Origin: Aurifilum marmelostoma
Taxonomy: Eukaryota > Ascomycota > Sordariomycetes > Diaporthales > Cryphonectriaceae
DNA: 64,000 bases
Assembly (NCBI GenBank): GCA_027559495.1
Contig: JAMXSV010000017.1
Coordinates: 1,674,001 to 1,738,000 of the forward strand
Direction: 5' to 3'
Shown: positions 22,353-32,858 of the stretch, one piece after another
Position numbering within the stretch: position 1 is the stretch's first letter
How the letters are laid out: every line of letters begins with the position of its first letter
Position numbers and translations under genes: made by a program
Notes under the pieces: generated by a model
Told to the model about the DNA's origin: nothing
What the model saw: the letters and a program-made list of their open reading frames with translations, nothing else
The model's database searches: none

Positions 22353-23445
22353 GGCGCACGAAGAGGGGAACTGCGGGAATGAGAAGTATAAGGAAGGCCG
22401 TTGTGAGCTTACCGGCTGCAAACTGGTTGATATTGTGGGCTCCAGGTCTCTTGGAGTCAGAGGGATGAATACATCAAAATCAAAAAGGGCCTGTTAGGAT
22501 GCAGCTTCTAGATGGCTGGGTATACGTAGAGGAGAAGTTCTGATTCGAGAAGAAGGGAGTAGAAATCTCAAGTCTCGAAGGAGGAAAACAAACACATGAC
22601 CGGAGGCGACTGCCTCGTCGCAGTCAAAGGCATGGAGCAAGAAAAGGAAAGAACAGCCATCGCCGTCCCCGTCGTTGTTTCCCGGGTCGATAATTCCCAG
22701 TCTTCGTAGCACCACAGTCTGAGAGTCATTGAAGAAACAACGAAATATGGAGTATTATCCATGACGAAATGTGATAGCCATTGCCAGTTCAAAGCAATGG
22801 ATATACAAAGCCTATCTCAGTTAGTGTCGTCCTGGACAGTGGAGGTCACCAGACTCACTCAATATATTCCTACAGGTGCGTAATGAGGTTGCATACCAAA
22901 ATTAGCATTATGATCCAAAGTCATAATCAATTTGCCAATTCCTCAATGTCGAAAAAAGCATGAAATACACCAAAAAGACAACAAGGAAGAGGGAGGAAGT
23001 TGCTACCCTTTTAGCAGTGAAACCCCTGCACTCAGGCCTAAGAGGGCAGGGTCCACCTGTCAGGCCTTACAGGGAGCTTGTGGGTTGGGGTTCTTGCTGT
23101 AGTGGACACAGTACTCAGTGTAAGTATAAGTACGTACCGGCCTGTCCACCTGCCTAGCCACAGCTCCTAGCTCAAGCAGGGTCTAGCCTCGGCAGGCAGC
23201 CCTGGGTACCTTACCTTGAGGACAGCTTTGAATCTGCGATACAGCTGGATCCCTAAGGATCACCAGCAGCCCGCCTCGAATTGACCACCTCGTCCACACC
23301 TTCAGCAGCTTCCAACTGGCGCCCCAACGATACCAACAACACATCAGAGACTTGGGTTGAGTCTCCGGCGACAAATCCCTTCCACATAAATCCTGAAGAG
23401 CATGCTATAGAAATCGAGCAATTTGGCAACTCTCCAAACTCAACC
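22353..23445. promoter_or_regulatory. divergent intergenic region (FAR-17a-like / SEC11)
   Basis: Both promoters must lie in these 1.1 kb, since the genes diverge. Short frames on the minus strand (22494-22792) have no motif and do not splice obviously into the membrane protein, so I leave them out. No clear TATA box is visible. Confidence 0.45.
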
Positions 23446-24176
23446 ATGCTGTCAACACTCGGCAACCCGAGGCAGCTTGCTGCCCAGGTCCTCAACTTCG
23501 GTACGCTGGCTCCTTTGCACTTGGGCAAGAAGGAAAAGAAAAAAGGACAAAAGGCTCTAACAAAGGTCTACTCATAGGTCTGATATTGTCGACCGCTTTC
23601 ATGATGTGGAAAGGGTACGATCTCGCGTCCCCGTCCGGCAGTCGTCAGCCAGCGCTAACCGCCTTCCCAGGCTCTCTGTCGTTACCGATTCGCCCTCTCC
23701 GATCGTCGTTGTCCTCTCGGGCAGCATGGAGCCAGCTTTCCAGCGTGGCGATCTACTGTTCCTCTGTACGTCGAAGCCGTCTGCCCGAACCGACTCGAAT
23801 TACAATGTCCGAACATAACGTTGCTGACAAGCGATCACTATTAGGGAATCGGAACCTCATTCAAGATACGGACGTGGGCGAGGTCGTTGTGTACAATGTG
23901 AGGGACAAGGATATCCCCATCGTCCACAGGGTAGTCCGCAAATTTGGCACTAGAGAGCACGCCAAGCTATTGACAAAGGGCGACAACAACGTTGCCGACG
24001 ACACGGAGCTGTATGCCAGGGGCCAGGATTATCTCGAGAGGCAGGACATTATCGGAAGTGTCGTCGGGTACATACCGTTTGTGGGCTATGTCACGATCAT
24101 GCTATCAGAAAATCCATGGATGAAGACGGTAATGCTCGGCATCATGGGGCTGATGGTGGTATTACAACGGGAATAG
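23446..24176 (+). CDS. SEC11: signal peptidase complex catalytic subunit Sec11 (172 aa)
   Basis: Exons are 23446-23500, 23578-23614, 23671-23765 and 23845-24176, giving 519 nt in frame. The product starts MLSTLGNPRQLAAQVLNF, has one N-terminal membrane segment (LILSTAFMMWKG), then SPSPIVVVLSGSMEPAF with the catalytic Ser, IPIVHRVVRKF with the catalytic His, and LLTKGDNNVADD with the Asp. The end (GYVTIMLSENPW, then a hydrophobic tail) is typical. Length matches the usual 165-175 residues. It removes signal peptides in the ER membrane. A 37-nt second exon encodes part of the membrane anchor. Nothing looks broken. Confidence 0.95.
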
Positions 24177-25946
24177 ACGTTCCGAAGGACTGAAAACATG
24201 TTGTAGGGATTTGGCGGCCGGCGTTCCGGAGACATTGGCAACATTCCGGTCTATCAGCATCAGACCTTTCATTTTTTTTTTTCTTCTTCTCCCTCACTTG
24301 CGTTCTTGAAATTGAAAGTCCTCCGTTCTTGTGGACAGCATTTATTTTGGTCGGTGACTACGACATACCCTCGGGGAACTCAAGCGTCACGAAACCGTTT
24401 CTAAAATCTGAAGTCTTGTAAGTCATGTCCTTGGCAGGTGTGGCCTCTGGGCTCGACATCAACACGTCCGACCTGGCACTGTTGTAGGAAGAACGTACTG
24501 AATGTTGTTGCTGCAAGGCAACATCAGGCGACATTCTGCCGGCATCACCACCCAGTCAACGCCGAGTTCCAGGGTCTAGCTCATTGTAAGAGGAAGGACC
24601 ATGAACTTCGACCTGCTTGGATGAATATTGGGACAGCGCAGGGGATGTTGCATCGAGATCCTCCTATCCAACGTGTATGCACATGGCACGCGGTAGGCTG
24701 CGGGATCAGCCTCGGCGCCAGAGATTCACAATGGCCTGCTTTTCTTGTGAGGTGATGCCGGGACCGAGGGTCAATGTCACATGCCATGCCGTGTCTGAGA
24801 TTTACATGCGCCTAGCTTCCAGGAGATTGTAATGTCACGAGGCCGTGTTGAGGGCGGTGAAGACGTTCTTGAGACGTCGGGGCGATGTGCAGCCGCCATG
24901 TAGGTACGCAAAAAAAGGGACCTATCGTATTACTCTACCGTCCATTACCCACTCACACGTCTAGCAACATTGTAACTATTGGCATTAGATACCTCCAAGC
25001 CACCGTGAACAACACAATCTCTCAGCGATCTCATATCGATCTGCCTTCATGTCGCCCGTAGCCGGCATAGTCTGCACCCCTCGCCACAAAGACTTGCCGG
25101 CGACGTCACCCGGGTCGGAATTCCCGCCTGAAAACCAGGTTTCAGTCCCATGTTGGGCCATATTCCCATATTTGCACGTATTAGTGCGTACTTTTATCGA
25201 ACCTGCACAGAGTCACGATCATTTGCGCATGGCTCGAGTCATTATCACTTGCATCCATGACGACCGGGCCTGCCCACCCCCAGCGGCGGAGACACGGGAG
25301 TCTGAGAGGGGGCGGGAGACGGATGTGTATGCTGTGTCAGTTCCCGCGTAGTGTAGATGACACATCATCCTCGCAGTCAGAGAGTGAGACGATGGATCTT
25401 GACTAACTTGGACCTTCGACACAGTCCACAAATGCGCACACGCAATCGCCAGACTTGCCAGAGGTCATACGCAACACATGGGGTTCAAATTGTAGTTGTT
25501 TGTCGATCTCGGCGACTCTAACTCCTTAGTCTTGTCTTGGGTAAGCGGCATCGTCACTGATAACGTTCGGAGAAGCGCCACCAGCTCGGCCGGTTGAGCG
25601 CAATGCGGCTCTGTATCTGGCTGTGCGTGTCCAGGGTACTGTACTACATACGTCCAATGAAAAGGGCCGGAGGGTCCTTTCCTCGACGGATCGAGGCTCC
25701 GTGTTGATTGATCATCCTGTGTCGCAGATTAGCCAAGGGGTTTCCCACCATTGCTGTTTCAGTCCGTTCCTTGTTGTCAGCGACGAGGGCGTGAACACCC
25801 CCTCTCATTGGTTCGAAAACCCCCCACAGGCTGTACGAGGACATCAGGTCATGGGGCGTATAGTAATACACCATTTTTCCCAAAGTGTAAAAGAGCGAAT
25901 TCAATATTGCCTCCTATGCAAAAGGGGTATCTTGAAAGATGACCAG
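24177..25946. other. intergenic between convergent SEC11 and PPX1
   Basis: No gene that I can support. Several 60-105 codon frames occur on both strands without motifs. A T-rich tract at about 24,274-24,296 probably belongs to the SEC11 3' end. Confidence 0.45.
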
Positions 25947-27272
25947 TCACAGCCTGGCAGCCTCCGTCATGGCAGACCGCAGCATGGGCGCCAACTGCTT
26001 TCTGCTGTTTCGGGTCACATTTTGGTACCAGCAGTACCGGACCTCATCCTCGCTCTTGTAGTCCAGCGCACCATCGTGGAAGGGTGCCAGCCCAAGAGCT
26101 TCACCGTGTATCTCGATGAACTTCTCGACGGCCTTGACTGCTTTCGGGTTGAGCCCCCAGACGAGGAGGTTCCTCTTGAACACGCCATCGTCCTTTGCAG
26201 AAGACGTCATGATGCAGGCGATATCGCACTGCTTCTCAGCGGCGAACTTGCGGAACTCCTCGATCAGCATCTCCTTGTCGCCCAGGTGGTTGAGCATGTA
26301 ATGGAACCCTTGGGGTATGCTTGCGGTTCCAAGAACCATTCCGGCCTCCGTCCACGCCTTGTAGTCCTTGCGGAAGTTGTCGCTGTACGAGAACTGGGAG
26401 ATGTCCTCCTTCAGCTCGCTCAGCTCCTTGTAGTACTTCTTGCGGCTGTAGTCCCCGCCCAGCTTCGCCTCGAGGTACTCGGCAATCTCGATGTCCAGTT
26501 CGGTCGTCTTGGCTTTCGACTTGAGGTTGTTGGTGTCGAGGAATATTGCCGAGAGTGCTATGCGCGCCAGGCCCGCATCGATCTCTGCCTGATCCTCGCC
26601 GCCTGCCTCTTGTGTGTGTCTGGACATGTTTTCCCATATAGGCCGACAGTATTCGACCACCAAGCTCACACAACTTCCTGTCTTCTTGAGCACGCGTGGC
26701 TCATCGCCAGTGTTCACGGCGACAACGTTCTCGTCTTCATGATGGTCCACGCAGCCAACTATGCGCGATGTGAATCGCTCAGCTAGGTCGCCAGTCAACG
26801 CATTGTGGTCAACCAGCACCCACCGCGTATCTTCCGGGGTCAGGCTCTCTGTCTTCGTGACTTCATCGAGGTCGGAAAGGGTCAGAAGATCCTGCGATTT
26901 CACGCCGGCGTAGGCGAGTGCAGCGCCTAGCTCTGGCCGCAGAGGGAGGTCCTGGCGGGAGATGTTGGCGAGGGGGATGTGGAGGTTGTAGTTGGGCGGC
27001 GCATGGCTGCGGAAATATGCGAAAAGGACGGCAGAGCAGAGGGAATCAAGGTCTGGTTGTTCAGACGAGGTTAGTTCCTGGCCAATCTCTACCTTCGCCC
27101 ATCAGTCGCATAGGAGGCGGAACATGAGGGCCAAAACATGTCGGTTCTTCTTCTTACCTCCGGACTCGTTGCCCACGACAAAGGTCAGAGGCGAAGGTCG
27201 CTGGCCAGCTGAGGCCTTCAGGCTCCTGCGAGCAAGGTCGAGAAATGCCCGCAGGTTACGAGGGGGCGGCAT
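25947..27272 (-). CDS. PPX1: exopolyphosphatase, DHH family (406 aa)
   Basis: Two minus-strand exons, 27272-27158 and 27052-25947, total 1221 nt. The intron has a clear branch site (actaac). The splice rebuilds the DHH-family N-terminal metal site, VVGNESGDLDSLCSA. Next come DTRWVLVDHNAL and the DHH-type motif GCVDHHEDE. The C-terminal DHHA2-like part includes IMTSSAKDDGVFKRNLLVWG. I chose the Met at 27272 for its strong context (gccaccATG); two in-frame Mets lie just upstream (27296 and 27290). The enzyme releases phosphate from the ends of polyphosphate chains, in cytosol and mitochondria in yeast. Family residues look intact, except that the more usual NESAD reads NESGD. Confidence 0.92.
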
Positions 27273-28464
27273 GGTGGCTTGTTCTGGCATATGCATAAGG
27301 TACTACAAGAATGGCGGGGTAACATTGAGGAAGAGCAAGCCCGTTGGAGGGGTCGTCGTCGTCCAGAGCCCCTCCTTCTCGGCACTGCTTACGTCACCAT
27401 TTTAACCTCACATGTTGGTCTCTGGCGCATACTTTGGCTACCGTGAGGCTGTGCAATAACATCAATGGGAAAAATTGTTGAGGATGGGACTTTTGGGATA
27501 TTCCACCATTTCTGTTCCCAAAATAATCTTGTACTTCCGTTGAATGGATATTAGAGTGAGACAACGGGCCCGTTACTGTACCTCGGCTCGTGGTATCCTC
27601 GCACTTGTGACCAGGTTGCCAGGCACGTTAAAATTGCTTATTTTGCTCCGGGAGAGCGAGGCCTCCTTGGTGGCCCCGGCTCGAGTTGTCTTCTTTTTGT
27701 GCTTGAGACCAAAGGCCCGGGCAGAGAAGCTATTGTTACAACCCGCCCTCGCGACGGGAGGAGTCTCAGCTCTTCCCGCGTTGGTCCACCAAGCTGGGAC
27801 TGGCTCGGCCAATACAGTATGCAAAGTCTCACAAGCAGGTGGAGCAGCATATCTTCTGCTCGCACTGCTTGGGTGTCTCGGGTTTTCTCTTTTGCTTTTA
27901 GGAGAAAACATGTCCGGACAGTCTTCTTTCCTTTCCTTTCTTGTCGTGGCTGAGACCGGAGATGATTATGAGCAGAGAGGGATTAGGAGGAGCGGAAGCG
28001 CGAATAGAGAGATCAGCTTCCCATATTCTTCTTGGTCTTTTTTTCCTTCTTTCTTATCTAAGAAGAAAGGAAATAAAGAGATTAGAACCTGTTATTAGGA
28101 TCACTTCTTTGTCGTTCTTATCAAGCATGGATGGCCAAATCGTTAGTAGAGTTCATACGCAAAAACGAACACGGGAGGAGATTGGCAGAGCGCGTAGTCT
28201 TCATTGTTTATCATTAAAACTATATTGAGATACGTGTGACCTGACAGTCTCAGAGTCTTATGGCAGAATTGAAGTCTGATCTGGCTAAGCGTCTCATACC
28301 AAATAATCAACGCTGTGTTTAGCACTCATAGTCTCTTGTTGCCTGATGTTTAACATCATGTCAATATCATCATGAAAGACATAATCAATATCGTAACGTC
28401 GTATTCTGAGGCTCTTCCACCTTCAGGTGCATTATAAGCAAGCATTTGGAGTTGGTTTTCCAAC
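27273..28464. other. intergenic, PPX1 promoter
   Basis: It carries the PPX1 promoter and the 3' flank of the small secreted protein gene. A 184-codon ATG frame (27544-28098, +) overlaps an equally long minus frame and is Leu-rich with a low-complexity end; I do not call it a gene. Confidence 0.45.
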
Positions 28465-28793
28465 TCAGGACTCCATCTCTTCGTCGACAAGCTCGGCATT
28501 CCTAGTGACTGCCTTCGCCGTCGTGTTCTTGTGAGCAGCGCTCTAGAAAGACACAAACATGATTAGCAGGGGTGTCCGAAAAGAGACTTCTCCCGGATGG
28601 CTTTGTCAGCCCACAGGCGCAGGATCGCTCATACCTTCAGTCCGGGCATGCCCATGCAGATGGCCCCCTTTGAGCAACCAGGACAGACCGTCTCATCACA
28701 CCGCTTGACCACATCATTGTTGGAGTTTTCAAGGGTGGGCAGGGCGCTGACGGAGCTGACGAGGAGGGCGGTGATCAGGATGACGAACTTCAT
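28465..28793 (-). CDS. small secreted cysteine-containing protein (78 aa), effector-like
   Basis: The two minus-strand exons, 28793-28635 and 28542-28465, are too short to stand out as one frame. The intron runs gtatga to tttctag in phase 0. The N terminus is a clear signal peptide (MKFVILITALLVSSVSA), followed by a short pro-like stretch ending in KR, a Kex2-type site. The mature part starts CDETVCPGCSKGAICMGMPG, with four Cys in 14 residues, and ends in an acidic tail (ELVDEEMES). I recognise no family. The features fit a small secreted peptide or candidate effector, or a processed signalling peptide; the role is unknown. A TATA-like box lies about 210 bp upstream of the start on the same strand. 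Confidence 0.75.
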
Positions 28794-29000
28794 TTTGACT
28801 GGTGTTTGATAGAACCGGTGTGTATGTGTGTGGGGGGGGGGGTGTGGGTGGGTGTTAAGATGTCCAGTCTAGGAGGGAGAAGATTTGAACGATCTTCCGA
28901 GGGGTTTCTTGTTGTTGGTGTAGAATCTGAATCTTGCTGTGCTGCTGCTGTTGATGCACTTCAACAACCTCGAGGCTCAATTTTGGCAGCGACATGACCT

Positions 29001-29009
29001 TTATTTATA
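29001..29009 (-). promoter_or_regulatory. TATA box of the small secreted protein gene
   Basis: The minus strand reads TATAAATAA here, 208 bp before the ATG at 28793. Transcription would start near 28,975 and give a leader of about 180 nt that contains the 11-base C run (28832-28842 on the complement). Confidence 0.55.
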
Positions 29010-29921
29010 GTCCAACAAGATGTGTATGTGCCCCATGATATCTCGAGCCGCTAATGGTTTCCGGAGCTGTGCTGCAAGGGATCATCGCGCTACGGGCAAA
29101 GGGCGGCGGAGTCACACGCAGGTCTAAAACCCAAGATGAAGATCCACATTCCACACGGACACACCTCGGCCGCTTCAACATACGTTCTATTGCATTGTAC
29201 ATTAGTGGTCATTATTTTTATCCTTTCTTGACTTGAATTAAAGCTGACACTAGAAACATCGACCTCACAAGCTAAAGTCCTCTGGGAAAGACAAGACAGC
29301 CGGAAAAGATACGACGACACCATGTCGTCACTGCGGGCAACGTCGAGTCGAGGTTTCCTGGTCAATCTCTCCTCGGCTCGCTCCCAAGTGTGAACCCGAT
29401 GATGCGCGAGAGAACAATAAACCACTTCGTCATTGAGGCTCAGCTCGGTATGATATTCCAAAGCCGAAATGACTTTAGTGGGTGGTGGTGCGTATGCATG
29501 GCTCGTTTCAGGAAGACACGCACCATGGCGATCCTCCACCGGCGCCTCTCCATTGCCCCCAATGGTGCAATTGCAGATCACTTTCAGAATAGAAAGTGTC
29601 ATAAGCGGGGGCGGCGAACAATGGCCACTAGAGCCGCCACCCCTAAGAAGAGAGACAAAAGAGCCACATGGAATTGTATAGTAAGATTTCCCCTCCTCCA
29701 TTTTTGCTGGATCAAGCGTGAATAATATGTGGAACGTTGCAAAGGTGGGCTAGACACAGTGAGGCGTGAGGCGGCGAGTGCGGAGAGCAATTAAGACAAT
29801 TGGCTTGGACTTTTCTCTTCTTTTCCTCGTCAAGTGTTTTCCTGGTGAGGGGCGTCAGGCCTTTGAGATATGATTGGATGGATGGATGTCTGGCGAGCCA
29901 CGGCGGAGGAACAAAAAAGCG

Positions 29922-29959
<38 letters not shown>

Positions 29960-29967
29960 AAAAAAAA
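29922..29967. repeat. 36-base A run, then a second A run
   Basis: Thirty-six A are followed by G and nine more A. This is too long for a normal coding context. It could be a retroposed poly-A end, but I see no target-site duplication or source gene beside it. Confidence 0.9.
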
Positions 29968-30915
29968 GTCATAAGCAAAACAGCAGAACCAACCCTCCAA
30001 GAAAGAAAAACAACCACTCCCCATCTAATTTCCTATCTCGGAGACTGCTCTCTCTGCATGCAGCTTCGAGAGAAGAGGGGCAGAGGCGACCCTGGACGGG
30101 GCATCCACGAGTGCCGAACAAGCTTATTCGCAACAAGGTTTAGGGCTTCCTTATTAGGGTTCGCCGCCGCTGTGGAGATGGATTTTTAGAGGGGCAGATC
30201 CCCCCCAGTTCAGTGGTTACAGGGCCTAATGGACGCTCAATGTGACATTATCGTACTTCTACTGTTTGTACTATGCACAAGCCACGCCCTTCGAGGAGGG
30301 GGTCGCAATATTGCCTGCATGCTGTCCCAAAACAGAGAGTGTGATTCCTCCTGCAGATGGATGGACCCAGAAATGAATTTTCTGTACGTCATTCGTGCAC
30401 ACGTGGGTGCCCAATGGACTCAGAAATGTATGGCTGGAATATGCGAGTCGAGCGCCTTTCCGCGCACCAGGTCTCATGCGTTGCGACACAACAGGATGCC
30501 ACAGCGTTCTCAGTCCAGCACCGCTTGTCTCGATATGGGTGTAGTGACCCTCCAGGCTATTGGGCGTCTGCCTCTGGTCTATCTCCCTAGCCCGATCACT
30601 TGGCGCCTGGCTAGTGGTTGCCCCTCACGCCGATATCGAAGCTGCACTCGGGCTTGTCCAAGCCTCTCTCTCCCTCTCTCCCCCTCTCGAAGCAACGTTG
30701 ATTTGATGATACCTCTACCCCCTCCAAGACCCCCTCTCCCACCAGAAACTTCCCCTCCCTCCTCTACAGTTTTTGTTTTTCCCATTCTGACCATCCATCA
30801 TAAATACGTTGTTCGCCCCTATGTCTCGCCTCTAGCTCGACACCAAGTATAGAATCTTTTGTTCACAACCTGGCTGGGTTTTTTATTCATTTATTAATCT
30901 ATATGAGACACCGCT

Positions 30916-32631
30916 ATGAAGCACATAGTCTCTACAGCAGCAGCAGCACTAGTTGCCCTCCTCACGGGTGAAACTTGCGCCGAGACGACTCTAGGCGTTT
31001 ATATCTTTCATCGACAGTAAGTTGAGCCCCGCCCGATCAAGAAATGTTCAAAATTGCCACCTGTGGTCTTTCAAACCTTTGTTCCTTCTCTTTCTCTCAT
31101 CTTCTCCCAGCTACATGATTTGTCGTCTTTTCCCAGCTTCGAAACTAACAGTCTCTTGATAGTGGCGACAGGACCTCCAAGTCTTGGCCTCCCACTGCCC
31201 TCACAGCCCTGGGCGCGGATCAGGTCTACACCTCGGCGAGCTGGTTTCGTAATCGTTACGTAGCGGGCAACAGCACCAATCCTATCCTAGACCTGTCATC
31301 AGACATAGTCTCCCTCTCCCAGCTTGCCATCACCGCTCCTGTCGACAATGTCCTGCAGTCCTCCGCCGTCGTCTTCACCCAGGGCATCTATCCTCCAGCC
31401 GGTACGCTGGCGGACCAGGTCCTCGCTGACGGCACCTCGACCCAGGCGCCGTTTAACGGCTACCAGTATATTCCTGTCAACATCGTGACGTCTGCTTCCA
31501 GCTCATCCGGCGCCGAGGACAGTGAATGGCTCCAGGGAAGCTCCGGTTGCGCCAACGCCGTGGCGAGCAGCAACGAGTATCTACAGAGCCAGGAGTATCT
31601 CAGCCTTTTAAACAAGACCAGTTCATTCTACCAAGGCCTTCTTCCGGTCTACAACACGACCTTTAACTCCTCGACGGCCACCTACAAGAATGCCTACACC
31701 AGTATGTAGCCCTCAAAAATCAGGGACCCCCCCTTAGGGAGAGACTGGTTTCTACGTAATTAATGACTGACTTTGTACTATAGTCTTCGATTATGTGCAC
31801 GTGTCTCAGATCCATAATCAGAGCATACCTGCAGACAACCTCCTTACCAACGACACAACCCACCAGCTGCAGACTCTGGCCGATGCCCACGAGTGGGGCC
31901 TCGCATACAATGAGTCCCAGCCCGCCAGAGCCATCGCCGGCGCGGTGCTGGCCGGCCAGGTCCTCCAGGCCCTCAACACAAGCCTGACCGCCCCTCTGGC
32001 CAAGGCCTCCGCCCAGAGGCTCACGATCCAGTTTGGGGCCTACGGCTCCTTCATGTCCTTCTTTGGCCTCGCCAACCTCACCGCCGCCTCGGACGACTTC
32101 TACGGCATCGTGGACTACGCGAGCTCCATCACCTTCGAGCTCGTCACCAACGCCACTGTCAACGGGACCGGTGCGCCCACGACCATCGACCCCAACGACG
32201 TCAGCGTGCGCTTCCTCTTTGCCAACGGCTCTGCCTCGGATACCAATGTCCCTCAGCTCTACCCTCTGTTCGGCCAGACGGAGACGACCATCTCGTGGAA
32301 TGACTTCTCGGCGGGCATGTCCAACTTTTCTGTAGGCGACACGGCGTCCTGGTGCCAGGCCTGTGGTAACACTACCGGCGTCTGCGCCTCCGCCTCGTCC
32401 TCCTCCGGCTCTGGGTCCGGCTCCAGCTCCAAGTCTTCCTCCGGCTCGGGAAGCAACATCACACCTGGCGTGGCGGGCGGTATAGGCGTGTTGAGTCTGT
32501 TTGGACTGGTGCTGCTGATTGTCATAGCAGGCGCACTGGCTGGCTTCAGAATCGTGAAGAGGGGTGCTGCGCCACGGGGAGTGTCCAACGGGGCCACAAC
32601 CACAGCCGCAGCGGGCGACAAGGCTGCTTAG
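30916..32631 (+). CDS. histidine-phosphatase-like type I membrane protein (495 aa)
   Basis: Exons are 30916-31016, 31163-31701 and 31784-32631 (1488 nt). The first join creates the histidine-phosphatase motif HRHGDRTSKSW at about residue 32. A signal peptide precedes it (MKHIVSTAAAALVALLTGETCA). The body carries many N-glycosylation sequons (NGT, NTT, NSS). The region where family members carry the proton-donor HD or HE pair seems to read FGAYGSFMSFFGL, with no acidic His pair. After a Ser/Gly-rich linker (about residues 416-435) there is one membrane helix (LFGLVLLIVIAGALAGF) and a short basic tail. So it is an extracellular phosphatase-like domain held in the membrane, possibly without classical catalysis. 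Confidence 0.85.
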
Positions 32632-32858
32632 GAAGTGTCGAATCATAATGAGGAAGAGGCGAATAGCAACTTGGAAGAGTTTCGACAGGCAATCAAAGAT
32701 GTGTTGTGCCGTTCTTAGTTTACCTCTTCTCTAGCTATTCTCCTAGGTCTCAGATTCTCACCAAACTAGACCTGTAGGGTCACTCGCCGTGTGGGACAGA
32801 AAGAAACCTCCATTCTGTCGGGGGTTCAAAACTAGAATCTCCGAAGTTATGCTACTCA

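Larger units (their letters stand above)
28794..30915. other. intergenic with poly-A tract and CT-rich promoter
   Basis: It contains the leader and promoter of the small secreted protein gene and, at the right end, a CT-rich stretch (about 30,660-30,770) typical of filamentous fungal promoters, before the histidine-phosphatase-like gene. A 203-codon minus frame (29701-29090) and a 207-codon plus frame (30229-30852) have no recognisable motifs. I do not call them genes. Confidence 0.45.

Noticed and set aside
27544..28098. 184-codon ATG frame between PPX1 and the small secreted protein gene
   Set aside because: Leu-rich with a low-complexity end, mirrored by an open minus frame; no motif and it lies in the PPX1 promoter.
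29090..29701. 203-codon minus-strand ATG frame
   Set aside because: No recognisable domain and no signal or membrane segment; sits in a promoter-like region. It could be real, but nothing supports it.
30229..30852. 207-codon frame with a signal-peptide-like start upstream of the histidine-phosphatase-like gene
   Set aside because: Its second half is the CT-rich promoter tract and it ends 64 nt before the real gene; likely chance.
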